A stretch of DNA of 64,000 nt, taken from NCBI GenBank assembly GCA_016788045.1, contig JAEUTG010000020.1:124001-188000 (forward strand), written 5' to 3'. This document shows positions 17,617-25,729 of the stretch, piece by piece. This DNA comes from Bacteroidales bacterium. Lineage in GTDB: Bacteria; Bacteroidota; Bacteroidia; Bacteroidales; Lentimicrobiaceae. The translations under genes and the position numbers were made by a program. The first letter of the stretch is position 1, and each line of letters begins with the position of its first letter. The notes below the pieces were generated by a model, which was not told where the DNA came from, searched no databases, and saw only the letters and a program-made list of their open reading frames with translations.

Positions 17617-17676
17617 GAGGGTTGTCTGTCTGCATAAGCAGACAAGCCTGCTTATCTGCATAAGCAGACAGGCTTT
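17617..17676. repeat. Double palindrome of the GTCTGC-ATAA-GCAGAC family
   Basis: Two nearly identical palindromes follow each other: GTCTGCATAAGCAGAC then CTGCATAAGCAGACAGGC. They start five bases after the DUF493 stop and could fold as a terminator-like structure, ending in CTTTG rather than a long T run. The same family occurs at 14,161-14,190 and 16,170-16,281. Confidence 0.7.
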
Positions 17677-17724
17677 GTATGTCTTGCTGTTGGGCAGGCT
17701 GGCATCGGAAAGGTAGGAATTTTC

Positions 17725-17784
17725 ATTTCATTGCTTAAGGTGCCCGCCCTGAAGGACGGGCTCATGCACCTGGACCAATGAAAT
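17725..17784. repeat. Nested 60-bp palindrome
   Basis: ATTTCATTG (17725-17733) pairs with CAATGAAAT (17776-17784), AGGTGC (17738-17743) with GCACCT (17766-17771), and the centre CCGCCCTGAAGGACGGG folds as a GC-rich hairpin. Three stacked stems in one element suggest an RNA structure or a REP/IS200-like end. It is isolated in a spacer with no gene. Confidence 0.7.
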
Positions 17785-17985
17785 TCTGACAGTTTCTTAA
17801 CAGCGCAATCCGGGAAACCCGGAAGCTGGGATTCTCTTATCGGTATAAGCGCTGTTCCGGAGTTAATCTCTGTTTTTCGAAAAATGCACAATGCGATGAG
17901 CAATATTTTATAAAATTGTTGAATGTGTTGTGCATTCACCTGAGGTTGCAATACAATTCCGGTGGAGGGGGGCATGGCTGCAGAT

Positions 17986-18026
17986 AAAAACAGCAGGGAA
18001 ACGACTTCCGTATCCCTGCTGTTTTT
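17986..18026 (-). terminator. Terminator of rny
   Basis: A 14-base arm AAAAACAGCAGGGA (17986-17999) pairs perfectly with TCCCTGCTGTTTTT (18013-18026). Read on the minus strand, it lies just after the rny stop codon and ends in a T run. By symmetry it could also act on the other strand. Confidence 0.85.
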
Positions 18027-18041
18027 GTAGTGCTGTTTCTG

Positions 18042-19583
18042 CTATTTCGCGAAGCTGATGGCTCTGGTTTCGCGGATCACGGTGATCTTGATCTGACCCG
18101 GATAGGTCATCTCATCCTGAATCTTCTTGGAAAGGTCGTACGAGATTTTGTTTGCATCGTCGTCAGATACCTTGTCAGCACCTACAATAACCCTGAGTTC
18201 GCGGCCGGCCTGAATGGCATAGGTTTTCACCACGCCGGGATAGGAGAGGGCGAGCTCTTCGAGGTGGTTGAGGCGCTGTATGTAGGCTTCCACCACTTCG
18301 CGGCGGGCACCGGGGCGGGCACCCGAAATGGCGTCGCAAACCTGAACAATGGGAGCGATCAGGCTTTCCATTTCGATTTCATCGTGGTGGGCACCAATGG
18401 CGTTGCAGATATCTGCCGGCTCTTTATAGCGTTCGGCAATCTTCATACCGAGGATGGCATGTGGCAGTTCCGGCTCGTTGTCGGGCACCTTGCCGATGTC
18501 GTGCAGCAGCCCGGCGCGTTTGGCTTTTTTAGGGCTGAGGCCGAGTTCGGCGGCCATGGTGGCGCAGAGGTTGGCTACTTCCTTGGAATGCTGCAGGAGG
18601 TTTTGTCCGTAAGAGGAACGGTACTTCATTTTACCGATCATGCGGATCAGTTCGGGATGCAGTCCATGGATACCCAGGTCGATGGTGGTACGTTTCCCGG
18701 TTTCGATAATTTCCTGTTCGATCTGTTTTTTCACCTTGGCAACCACTTCTTCGATGCGGGCAGGGTGAATGCGGCCGTCGGTAACCAGTTTATGCAGCGA
18801 CAGGCGGGCAATTTCGCGACGAACCGGATCAAAGCCTGAAAGGATGATGGCTTCGGGCGAATCGTCGATGATGATTTCAACGCCGGTGAGTGCCTCCAGG
18901 GTGCGTATGTTGCGCCCTTCGCGTCCGATGATGCGGCCTTTGATCTCTTCGCTTTCGATGTTGAACACCGAAACGCTGTTTTCGATGGCGTGTTCGGCAG
19001 CGGTTCGCTGAATGGTTTCGATGACGATTTTCTTGGCTTCGTTGTTGGCGGTGAGCTTGGCCTCTTCCACGATGTCTTTGATGTGGATCATGGCTTCGGT
19101 TTTGGCTTCGTCTTTCAGGGTTTCAATCAGCTGGTTTTTAGCCTCTTCGCCCGACATGCCTGAAATGGCCTCCAGTTTATCAACCTGTTGCTTGATGGCT
19201 TTGTCAAGTTCAGCCTGACGTTTGTTCAGGAGTTCAAGCTGAGCTGTAAGGTTGTCTTTGATGATCGCGGTTTCTTTCTGCTTGCGCTGAAGTTCTTCAA
19301 ATTTCTGTGAAACGGTCGCTTCTTTTTGTTTTACGCGGTTTTCGTTTTTAAGCAGTTCTTTGTTTTTTTCCTGTAACTGGTTTTCGTGGTCGGCTTTTAA
19401 CTGGATGAATTTTTCTTTGGCCTGAAGGATTTTATCCCTTTTGATCATTTCGCCTTTTTCTTCGGCGTCTTTCAGGATGTGTTCACTCTTTTTTTCGACG
19501 GCCTTTCTGAGTAGCGTGCTGGTTACCAGCCCTCCGACTACAAGCCCGGCCAGGGCTGCAATTATGATCAGAATTGTCTCCAT
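18042..19583 (-). CDS. rny: Ribonuclease Y
   Basis: A 513-residue membrane-anchored endoribonuclease that starts mRNA decay. Order of parts: N-terminal transmembrane helix ([20 protein letters not shown]), long coiled coil rich in Lys and Glu (about 25-195), KH domain ([21 protein letters not shown] near 210), and HD domain ([17 protein letters not shown], then [12 protein letters not shown] near 355-365) with the metal-binding His-Asp pair. The ATG at 19583 is used because it gives the standard N terminus; an in-frame extension of 29 residues upstream would run through the RNA gene's terminator. Confidence 0.95.
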   Translation of the reverse strand: METILIIIAALAGLVVGGLVTSTLLRKAVEKKSEHILKDAEEKGEMIKRDKILQAKEKFIQLKADHENQLQEKNKELLKNENRVKQKEATVSQKFEELQRKQKETAIIKDNLTAQLELLNKRQAELDKAIKQQVDKLEAISGMSGEEAKNQLIETLKDEAKTEAMIHIKDIVEEAKLTANNEAKKIVIETIQRTAAEHAIENSVSVFNIESEEIKGRIIGREGRNIRTLEALTGVEIIIDDSPEAIILSGFDPVRREIARLSLHKLVTDGRIHPARIEEVVAKVKKQIEQEIIETGKRTTIDLGIHGLHPELIRMIGKMKYRSSYGQNLLQHSKEVANLCATMAAELGLSPKKAKRAGLLHDIGKVPDNEPELPHAILGMKIAERYKEPADICNAIGAHHDEIEMESLIAPIVQVCDAISGARPGARREVVEAYIQRLNHLEELALSYPGVVKTYAIQAGRELRVIVGADKVSDDDANKISYDLSKKIQDEMTYPGQIKITVIRETRAISFAK

Positions 19584-19631
19584 TGTGAATTGATTGGTTT
19601 GAGATATAGTGAATGGAGGAAAAGAAAGGAC

Positions 19632-19800
19632 AAAAAAAACCGCATTGACCGGTGTTTTGGTAAACCCCAAAACTACATGAATGGGACTGCCAGTGACTTC
19701 GAACGTCCAACGCCCTCCTGAGAGAGACCTGGCCGGAGCCAGGTTAAGGCCTGTTCTAGGTCCGTCTTTGAGCTTTGTCCCAAAGTTGAAAATGTTGAGT
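19632..19800 (-). ncRNA. ssrS: Probable structured small RNA between zapA and rny (6S RNA candidate)
   Basis: The 286-base gap between zapA and rny holds several stacked stems on the minus strand: a closing stem TGGGAC/GTCCCA (19682-19687 with 19777-19782), an apical hairpin ACCTGGC-CGGA-GCCAGGT (19727-19744), a hairpin GTTTTGG-6 nt-CCAAAAC (19654-19673) and a terminator-like ACCG...CGGT followed by eight T (minus strand, about 19632-19653). The zapA-adjacent position matches 6S RNA (ssrS) in many bacteria, and I recall the same zapA-rny location in Bacteroidota. The identity is inferred from position and structure, not from sequence alignment; ends are approximate. Confidence 0.6.
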
Positions 19801-19869
19801 TTACAAACTAATGATCAATGCGGAATATCGTAAAATGTTTTTCAAAGAACTCATCCGGAACTCCTTCCT

Positions 19870-20154
19870 CTAAGCAGAGGCTTCCAACAAACTGTTTATC
19901 TCCCCGAGTTTTAAAAGTAATCCTTTTTCGGAAAAATTTACCTGTTTTTCAAGGTTAATGGCATTTATTGAAAACTGCAGCGCAACCATTGCCAGCAAAT
20001 CCAGTTTGTCTTTGTATTGAAAATGTGTTGCATAGGTTTTCATTTGTTCATCAATGGCTTTGACAGCCGCCCTTACGCTTTCTTCCTCATTGCGTTCAAT
20101 GGTCAGTTTGTAAGTACGGTCAGCTACCACTACATTGATTGATAATTCGTCCAT
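19870..20154 (-). CDS. zapA: Cell division protein ZapA
   Basis: A 94-residue protein with the ZapA N-terminal beta domain (INVVVADRTYKLTIERNEE) and a C-terminal helix for coiled-coil dimerisation (KDKLDLLAMVALQFSINAINLEKQ). It cross-links FtsZ filaments at the division ring. It is 18 bases downstream of the zapB-like gene, on the same strand, and forms an operon with it. Confidence 0.9.
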   Translation of the reverse strand: MDELSINVVVADRTYKLTIERNEEESVRAAVKAIDEQMKTYATHFQYKDKLDLLAMVALQFSINAINLEKQVNFSEKGLLLKLGEINSLLEASA

Positions 20155-20172
20155 CAGGTATTTTACAGATCG

Positions 20173-20460
20173 TTATTTATTCAGGAGACCGATACAATGG
20201 TCAATTTCCCGCACAAGCTCATTAATCTTCAGTTTGACTTCTGTCTTTTTCTCTTCCTTGTTAAGCGTTTTCGCCAGTTTAAGTGTTATTTGCTGTTGCT
20301 GAAGTTCATTGATTTTCAGTCTGAGTTGTTCAACTTCCGATCGCAGCCCTTCAGCCTCGGTTTTCAATTGATTGTTTTCTGCCTTTAATGTTTCATTCAG
20401 GCCGATCAGTTTACGGATCTTGTATTCAATACCTGTAATCAGGATTTCGGCACTGCTCAT
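20173..20460 (-). CDS. ZapB-like coiled-coil cell division protein
   Basis: A 95-residue protein that is almost one long coiled coil (LNETLKAENNQLKTEAEG, then QLRLKINELQQQ and KLKINELVREIDHCIGLL). It precedes zapA, as small coiled-coil partners do in Bacteroidota, and is therefore probably a ZapB-like or ZapA-partner protein; direct homology to E. coli ZapB is weak. ATG at 20460 (MSSAEILITGIEYKI) or 20466 is likely; an upstream start at 20508 is ruled out because it lies within the promoter. Confidence 0.7.
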   Translation of the reverse strand: MSSAEILITGIEYKIRKLIGLNETLKAENNQLKTEAEGLRSEVEQLRLKINELQQQQITLKLAKTLNKEEKKTEVKLKINELVREIDHCIGLLNK

Positions 20461-20478
20461 AAACATCAAATAGGCCGG

Positions 20479-20509
20479 CAAATATAATTTAAAGTTCTTA
20501 ACCTTCAAA
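20479..20509 (-). promoter_or_regulatory. Predicted sigma-A promoter for the zapB-like/zapA operon
   Basis: On the minus strand TTTG (20506-20509), 19 bases and a perfect TATATTTG (20479-20486) match the Bacteroidota consensus TTTG-N19-TAnnTTTG. The transcription start would fall at about 20472, giving a leader of only 6-12 bases. A second TATATTTG occurs further upstream near 20,540-20,548. Confidence 0.7.
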
Positions 20510-20964
20510 CGGCGCTTTCGCGGCGGATTTGCCTTTTTTTTTCAAATATAATCATTCCCGGTGAAACTCTGACAAAATTTGCTATTTTTATGCAAAAAAA
20601 GATTAAATGACAGGATTTAGCCGGTTCTTCAGGATAGCCCGAATAAGAAACTACTGGTACTCCCGTGAAATCCGTTTGGACTGACGTTGAAACAAATACA
20701 CAAAGCCGGATTCAATAGCTGCTATTACTGAATCTGAGATTGAATAGTTAAATTTATGACAACCAGCTATATGCGCCCGTTTTGCTATCTGTAACAGGAA
20801 AAATGATTCTTTATCACATGAGCTGGTCTGTATACGCATGCAGAAGGTTCCAACCTACAGGCATTCCTAAGGATTCAGAGGGTAAGGGGCTTCAGCCTGG
20901 CATTATTTGATATTCTGAAATCTGAATATTTATTAGTCAGTGTTTTACATATCTATTGTATCCT
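20509..20964. other. Intergenic region between divergent zap and DUF2851 genes
   Basis: About 450 bases without a supported gene. It contains the zap promoter at the left end and AT-rich sequence. A 62-codon frame on the minus strand (20,651-20,839) has no recognisable features. Confidence 0.5.
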
Positions 20965-22239
20965 ATGAAAGAAGATTTTCTTCATTACATCTGGAAGTAC
21001 AGGCTGTTTACAGCCCCTTTGTTCACTGTTAACGGTGAAGCGGTTGAGGTGCTCTCGCCGGGCATTCACAACCACCATGCCGGGCCTGACTTCAGCGATG
21101 CCCGTCTGCGCATCGGCTCCACCCTATGGGCCGGTAATGTTGAGATTCATGTTAATACCTCTGACTGGACCAGGCACGGTCATCATACCGATCCGGTTTA
21201 CGACAGTGTGGTGCTGCATGTGGTGTATCAGCACGATCAGCCGGTTCACCTGAACAACCTGCCGGTTGCAGAAATAAAAAACTGTATCGACATGGGGGTT
21301 TACAACAAATACCGGACACTGATGGCGGTGAGGAACAGGGTTCCCTGCCACAATCAGGTAAAGGAAGTCGCGGGCAGCGAAACAGAATTGTGGCTTGAAC
21401 GTATGCTCATCGAGCGGATTGAATCCCGTTCAGGGCAGATTGCCGGCTTTCTGCAGGTAAACAGCAATGATTGGGAAGAGGCTTTTTACATGATGCTTGC
21501 CCGTAGTTTCGGATTCAGCCTGAATGCGTTGCCCTTCGAGATGCTTGCCCGGTCGCTTCCTTACCGCATTCTTGCAAAACATGCCGGCAATCCTATGCAG
21601 TGCGAAGCCCTGATATTCGGACAGGCAGGATTGCTTGGCCACGGGCTTGCTGATGCCTGGCCACAGGAGTTGTTCAGTGAGTACAGTTTCCTCAGAAAGA
21701 AGTACGATCTGGTGCCCATAGCCGCTCATTTGTGGAAGTTCATGAGGCTTCGGCCGGCAAACTTTCCCCATATCAGGCTGGCCCAGTTTGCAGCTTTCCT
21801 GAGCAGAAGGGGCAAGCCCTTGCCGGAGGTGCTCAGCTGCAGTACCGCCGGGGAGCTGACAGCCCTTTTTGATGTTGCAGCTTCCCCATACTGGGATACT
21901 CAATTTCAGTTTGACAAGCCCAACAGAAAACAGGTTAAGCACCTGGGTAAAAGTTCCGCAACCCTGATCATCATCAATGCCGTACTTCCGTTTATGTTCG
22001 TCTATGGAAGGGAGACAGGCCAGGATCACCTCTGCAACAGGGCCCTCAACCTGTTTTCACAGTTCCCGCCTGAGTCGAACAGGATCACCCGGCAATGGGA
22101 ACAGGCCGGACTCAGCATTCCAACAGCATTTCATTCACAGGCCCTGATCTCCTTAAAAACAGATTATTGCGATAATTACCGCTGTCTCGAATGCCGGATC
22201 GGGAATCTTTTGCTGCGCAGCAGCGGAGAGAAGGCCTGA
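20965..22239 (+). CDS. DUF2851 family protein
   Basis: A 424-residue cytoplasmic protein of the Bacteroidota-restricted DUF2851 family. The N terminus is diagnostic: MKEDFLHYIWKYRLF, then GIHNHHAGPDFSDARLRIG and LWAGNVEIHVNTSDWTRHGH. The HNHHAGPDF and EIH/D residues look like a nuclease-type metal site, but no activity is established. The C terminus has CxxC-like pairs (CDNYRCLECRIGNLL). ATG at 20965 fits the family N terminus; a TTG nine bases upstream is also in frame. Single gene. Confidence 0.88.
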   Translation: MKEDFLHYIWKYRLFTAPLFTVNGEAVEVLSPGIHNHHAGPDFSDARLRIGSTLWAGNVEIHVNTSDWTRHGHHTDPVYDSVVLHVVYQHDQPVHLNNLPVAEIKNCIDMGVYNKYRTLMAVRNRVPCHNQVKEVAGSETELWLERMLIERIESRSGQIAGFLQVNSNDWEEAFYMMLARSFGFSLNALPFEMLARSLPYRILAKHAGNPMQCEALIFGQAGLLGHGLADAWPQELFSEYSFLRKKYDLVPIAAHLWKFMRLRPANFPHIRLAQFAAFLSRRGKPLPEVLSCSTAGELTALFDVAASPYWDTQFQFDKPNRKQVKHLGKSSATLIIINAVLPFMFVYGRETGQDHLCNRALNLFSQFPPESNRITRQWEQAGLSIPTAFHSQALISLKTDYCDNYRCLECRIGNLLLRSSGEKA

Positions 22240-22681
22240 TACAATGTTCTGATTTTTCAAATGTTCAAAAGTCCAAAGATTGAAGGATTCTTACCCTGTG
22301 ACGGTCTGCTTTAGCATAAAGGCAGGCCTGTCGAAGGGCAAGGTTTTTGTAGTTATACTATCGGGCATTTTCTGATCCTGACTGTGGATCGTAAGTTAAC
22401 AGATTGTAGTCGGTTGAAAGTTATGTTATTAGAAGTGAATATATTATCAGAAGCTTCTATTCTGGTTATTCTGAATTCCGGCTCCTGGATTCAAGGGAAA
22501 AGCAAACAGCATAAATTTAACAGTGACTAAGTAAAGTTTTTTTTCTATTATTGCATTGTTCAAAGCCGCTGCTTCCGGGAACCTCCCGGTAAACTAACAA
22601 CTGCTGAATCCTCTGCCTGAGCTGCTTTGACCGATGGGAACAGCATTTTCTTAACAGAATTGATCATATAATCCGGGGTTT
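22240..22681. other. Intergenic region upstream of the NSS transporter
   Basis: A 440-base AT-rich spacer with no supported gene. No riboswitch or convincing promoter pair was recognised. Confidence 0.4.
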
Positions 22682-24517
22682 ATGGCTTCAAATACTGAAT
22701 CTTGGGGGTCTAGGGTAGGTCTGGTACTGGCAATGGCAGGCAATGCTGTCGGCTTCGGTAATTTCCTCAGATTTCCGGTACAGGCTGTTCAGAATGGCGG
22801 AGGGGCTTTTATCATACCTTACCTTGTTTCGTTCCTCGTTATGGGGATTCCCTTACTGTTTATTGAATGGTCTTCGGGCCGCTACGGAGGGAAATACCGT
22901 CATCATTCCACTCCCTTCATCCTGCAGACCATGGATAAGCGGTGGATATGGAAATATGTCGGGGTTTTCGGGATATTTTCCAACATCGCAATTGCAGCCT
23001 ACTATTGCTACATGGAGAGTTGGACTATGTCCTATATCATTCATTCGGTTATCGGAACATTCGATGGAATGAGCCAGGGAGCTGTGGCAGGCTTTTTCAC
23101 CAATTACCTGGATGTTAACACTTCCACCACAGGGATACCCTATGAAGCCCTGGTTTTCTTCGTTTTATGCATCGCATTGAATACCTGGATATTAAGCCGT
23201 GGCATCAGTTCGGGAATCGAAAAAGTAGCCAAGATTGGTGTGCCTTTGCTCATTGTATTCGGGATTTTTCTCGCTGTTAAAGGAATCACATTAAAAGCCG
23301 GGCACAACGGGGCCGTTAACGATGGCACCGTTGGTCTTAATTTTCTGTGGACTCCCGATTTTTCATCCCTGGCCAATCCGAAAGTATGGCTGGCAGCTGC
23401 CGGACAGATTTTCTTTACCCTGAGTGTGGGTATGGGATCGATACAATGTTATGCTTCATACCTGAAAAAGAAAGACGATGTAGCCCTTAACGCCATGTCG
23501 GCCGGCTGGATGAACGAATTCGTCGAGATTGTGCTGGGAAGTGCCATCATTATTCCCATCGCAATCGGCTACCTTGGCATTGATAAAGTGGTAGAACTTA
23601 CCAACATTGGCGGTCTGGGGCTGGGATTCCGTACCATGCCTTATCTGTTTGAACAATGGGGGCCAATCCTTTCTGCTGTTGCCGGAACCGCTTTCTTTGG
23701 CCTGCTCTTTTTTGCAGGTATCACCTCTTCCCTGGCAATGGGAACCCCGGGCATGGGATTTATGATGGATGAGTTCAAATGGACTCGTAAAAAATCGGCT
23801 GTTGCTTTCGGCGTTGTTGTGATGCTGCTCGGACTGCCAACCATCTTTTTCTTTTCGCAGGGGGTGTTCGACGAATATGATTACTGGGCCGGTACCATCT
23901 CCCTGGTGGTTTTCGCACTGCTTGAGTCCATCCTGTTTGCCTGGATTTTCGGAATGAAAAAGGGCTGGCGCGAAATTACGAGCGGAGCCGATATCAAAGT
24001 GCCGTTGTTTTACAGGTTTGTTATCAAATACATCACACCGGTTGCCCTGCTGCTGGTTTTCTTCGGTGCACTGATCAGGCCGGTGAACGACGACTGGTCA
24101 CAACTCAGTTTAAGGGGCTGGAAACTGCACAACGAGAGTATCATCGGACAGTTGCAGCACAAAGGCCTGGGCCCCAACACCCACTGGTTTTCCAATTCAT
24201 TTTATGCAGAAGCTTCCGGCGTCGTTGATTCGGTTTACCGGACCGGAAGCAAGCATTTTATCAGAACCTCAGCCGTTGACAGCAAAGGGCAGCTGAAAAG
24301 CAGGGTTTATCAGTACGAACCACTTAAGCATCAGTTGGTTGTGGAAGAAAATGATGTTGTGATGGCCGGGCAGGCTGTTTACACAGGCAACGTTGTCAAC
24401 CGGGTGTTCTACCTCGATATGGCCCGACTGCTGTTACTGAGCGTATTTTTATTAATTTCATTGCTTGTTTATTTCGCGTGGAACAAACGAAGGAGAGAAG
24501 GGAGAATCAGAAGATGA
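22682..24517 (+). CDS. NSS family sodium-dependent amino acid symporter with large loop
   Basis: A 611-residue LeuT-fold transporter. TM1 carries GLVLAMAGNAVGFGNFLRFP, the unwound substrate/Na+ site, and later helices have GAFIIPYL, MGIPLLFIEW and TLSVGMGSIQCYASY. It imports small amino acids or similar solutes with Na+. Odd feature: between the last two helices (about residues 465-590) there is a ~120-residue soluble insertion (RPVNDDWSQLSLRGW to GNVVNRVFYLD) absent from LeuT. The stop codon overlaps the start of the next small gene (ATGA), so they are translationally coupled. Confidence 0.92.
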   Translation: MASNTESWGSRVGLVLAMAGNAVGFGNFLRFPVQAVQNGGGAFIIPYLVSFLVMGIPLLFIEWSSGRYGGKYRHHSTPFILQTMDKRWIWKYVGVFGIFSNIAIAAYYCYMESWTMSYIIHSVIGTFDGMSQGAVAGFFTNYLDVNTSTTGIPYEALVFFVLCIALNTWILSRGISSGIEKVAKIGVPLLIVFGIFLAVKGITLKAGHNGAVNDGTVGLNFLWTPDFSSLANPKVWLAAAGQIFFTLSVGMGSIQCYASYLKKKDDVALNAMSAGWMNEFVEIVLGSAIIIPIAIGYLGIDKVVELTNIGGLGLGFRTMPYLFEQWGPILSAVAGTAFFGLLFFAGITSSLAMGTPGMGFMMDEFKWTRKKSAVAFGVVVMLLGLPTIFFFSQGVFDEYDYWAGTISLVVFALLESILFAWIFGMKKGWREITSGADIKVPLFYRFVIKYITPVALLLVFFGALIRPVNDDWSQLSLRGWKLHNESIIGQLQHKGLGPNTHWFSNSFYAEASGVVDSVYRTGSKHFIRTSAVDSKGQLKSRVYQYEPLKHQLVVEENDVVMAGQAVYTGNVVNRVFYLDMARLLLLSVFLLISLLVYFAWNKRRREGRIRR

Positions 24518-24657
24518 ATACACCGGCACTCATAATGATGGTAACCGTAGAAGTTATTGTGACTTTACTTACCGGATGGTTTTTCTATAAGGTATTGACC
24601 ATCAAACCTAAGCAGGAACCTGACTCATTCTCCGAAAACGATGATGTGGTGCGGTAA
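24514..24657 (+). CDS. MetS-like small accessory subunit of the NSS transporter
   Basis: A 47-residue protein, one transmembrane helix (ALIMMVTVEVIVTLLTGWFF) and a short polar, acidic tail. It starts at ATG 24514, overlapping the transporter stop codon by four bases. Corynebacterium MetP/MetS shows that such one-helix proteins can be required partners of NSS transporters. Sequence is too short to prove homology, but size, topology and coupling all fit. Gene is too short for most gene callers. Confidence 0.8.
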   Translation: MNTPALIMMVTVEVIVTLLTGWFFYKVLTIKPKQEPDSFSENDDVVR

Positions 24658-24787
24658 CCCTCATGTTGAGCGGACTTACCTTGTATTTTTTAAGTATCTA
24701 AGTTATAATATTCAATAACAGTGTTTTATAATTCCACTTTGTGGAAGGTATTGTAACATTACCCGGTAAATAAATCAATAGAAAGCG

Positions 24788-25726
24788 TTGAATCAGCGTC
24801 TGCATGAGTATTTCTCTTACGGTAAATCTGAGAGGGTTGCCATACTGGTGATTCTCCTGCTCATTCTTTGCCTGATTCTGTTGCCCTCCGTATACCGACA
24901 GCTCAGAGAGCCCGTTGTGATTGATGATCCGGCTTTTGAGGAACAGCTATCCCTTTTTATAAAGCAGGAAGAGGCTTTCACCCGGGTGGCAGCCGGCGGA
25001 TTTGATTTCAGCAATCCTGATAAAGAAGCTTCCCGCCGCAAAATCACCCCCTTCAGGTTTGACCCGAATACGCTGGATGCTGCAGGGTGGCAAAAGCTGG
25101 GTTTCTCTGAAAAGCAGGCTGAAGGCATTGTAAAATACCGCGAAAAAGGCGGCAGGTTCAGGGTTAAGGAAGACCTGAAAAAACTCTTTGTTGTGTCGGA
25201 TGAGACTTACCGCCTGCTCGGGCCGTTTGTTCAGATTGAAGAGGCTGCAATGCCTGCAGAGCACAGCAATCCCGGTAAGGATACGCGCACTCCGGTGTCA
25301 GGTAAGCCCTTGCCGAAGTATCAGGTAGAGCTCAACAGTGCCGATTCGGCAGAACTCGTTAAGGCCTACGGAATAGGCCCGGCCACTGCCCGGCGCATTC
25401 TGAAATACCGTGAGAAAATCGGCGGATTTGTAAACCCTGAGCAATTGAGGGAGGTTACGGGTATCGACAGCAGCCGATACCAGCAGATCAGGGAGGGCGT
25501 ATTTGCCGATGCGGACCTTATCCGGAAAATTGAAATCAATGTTTTGTCTGTGAATGAGCTGAGAAAACATCCCTACATCGATTATTATATAGCCAAGGCC
25601 ATCGTCGACCGCAGGGTCAGAAAGGGAGCCTATACTTCGCCCGATGAGCTGAAGGAAATACCCCTGATTTATGATGCCCTTTTTAAAAAAATCAGGCCCT
25701 ATATATCTGTGGATCAAATACCTTAA
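24788..25726 (+). CDS. Membrane-anchored helix-hairpin-helix protein
   Basis: A 312-residue protein with a short cytoplasmic start, one transmembrane helix (VAILVILLLILCLILLPSVY, about 18-38) and a periplasmic part with at least three ComEA-type HhH motifs: about residues 95-145 (GFSEKQAEGIVKYREKGGRF), 185-235 (YGIGPATARRILKYREKIGGF) and 255-305 (HPYIDYYIAKAIVDRRVRKGAY). HhH motifs bind DNA non-specifically, so a role in DNA uptake or in handling external DNA is possible. Start is TTG at 24788 (MNQRLHEYFSYGKSER), which matches relatives; no ATG is nearby. Followed after 3 bases by the TPR gene. Confidence 0.8.
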   Translation: MNQRLHEYFSYGKSERVAILVILLLILCLILLPSVYRQLREPVVIDDPAFEEQLSLFIKQEEAFTRVAAGGFDFSNPDKEASRRKITPFRFDPNTLDAAGWQKLGFSEKQAEGIVKYREKGGRFRVKEDLKKLFVVSDETYRLLGPFVQIEEAAMPAEHSNPGKDTRTPVSGKPLPKYQVELNSADSAELVKAYGIGPATARRILKYREKIGGFVNPEQLREVTGIDSSRYQQIREGVFADADLIRKIEINVLSVNELRKHPYIDYYIAKAIVDRRVRKGAYTSPDELKEIPLIYDALFKKIRPYISVDQIP

Positions 25727-25729
25727 AGC

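Noticed and set aside
18030..18839. 269-codon plus-strand frame opposite rny
   Set aside because: Shadow of the conserved rny coding sequence, with no features of its own.
19690..19720. tRNA T-arm look-alike (TTCGAA context) in the zapA-rny gap
   Set aside because: No acceptor, D or anticodon stem of the right lengths can be drawn around it.
20651..20839. 62-codon frame between the zap and DUF2851 genes
   Set aside because: No recognisable motif; possible decayed fragment but cannot be supported.
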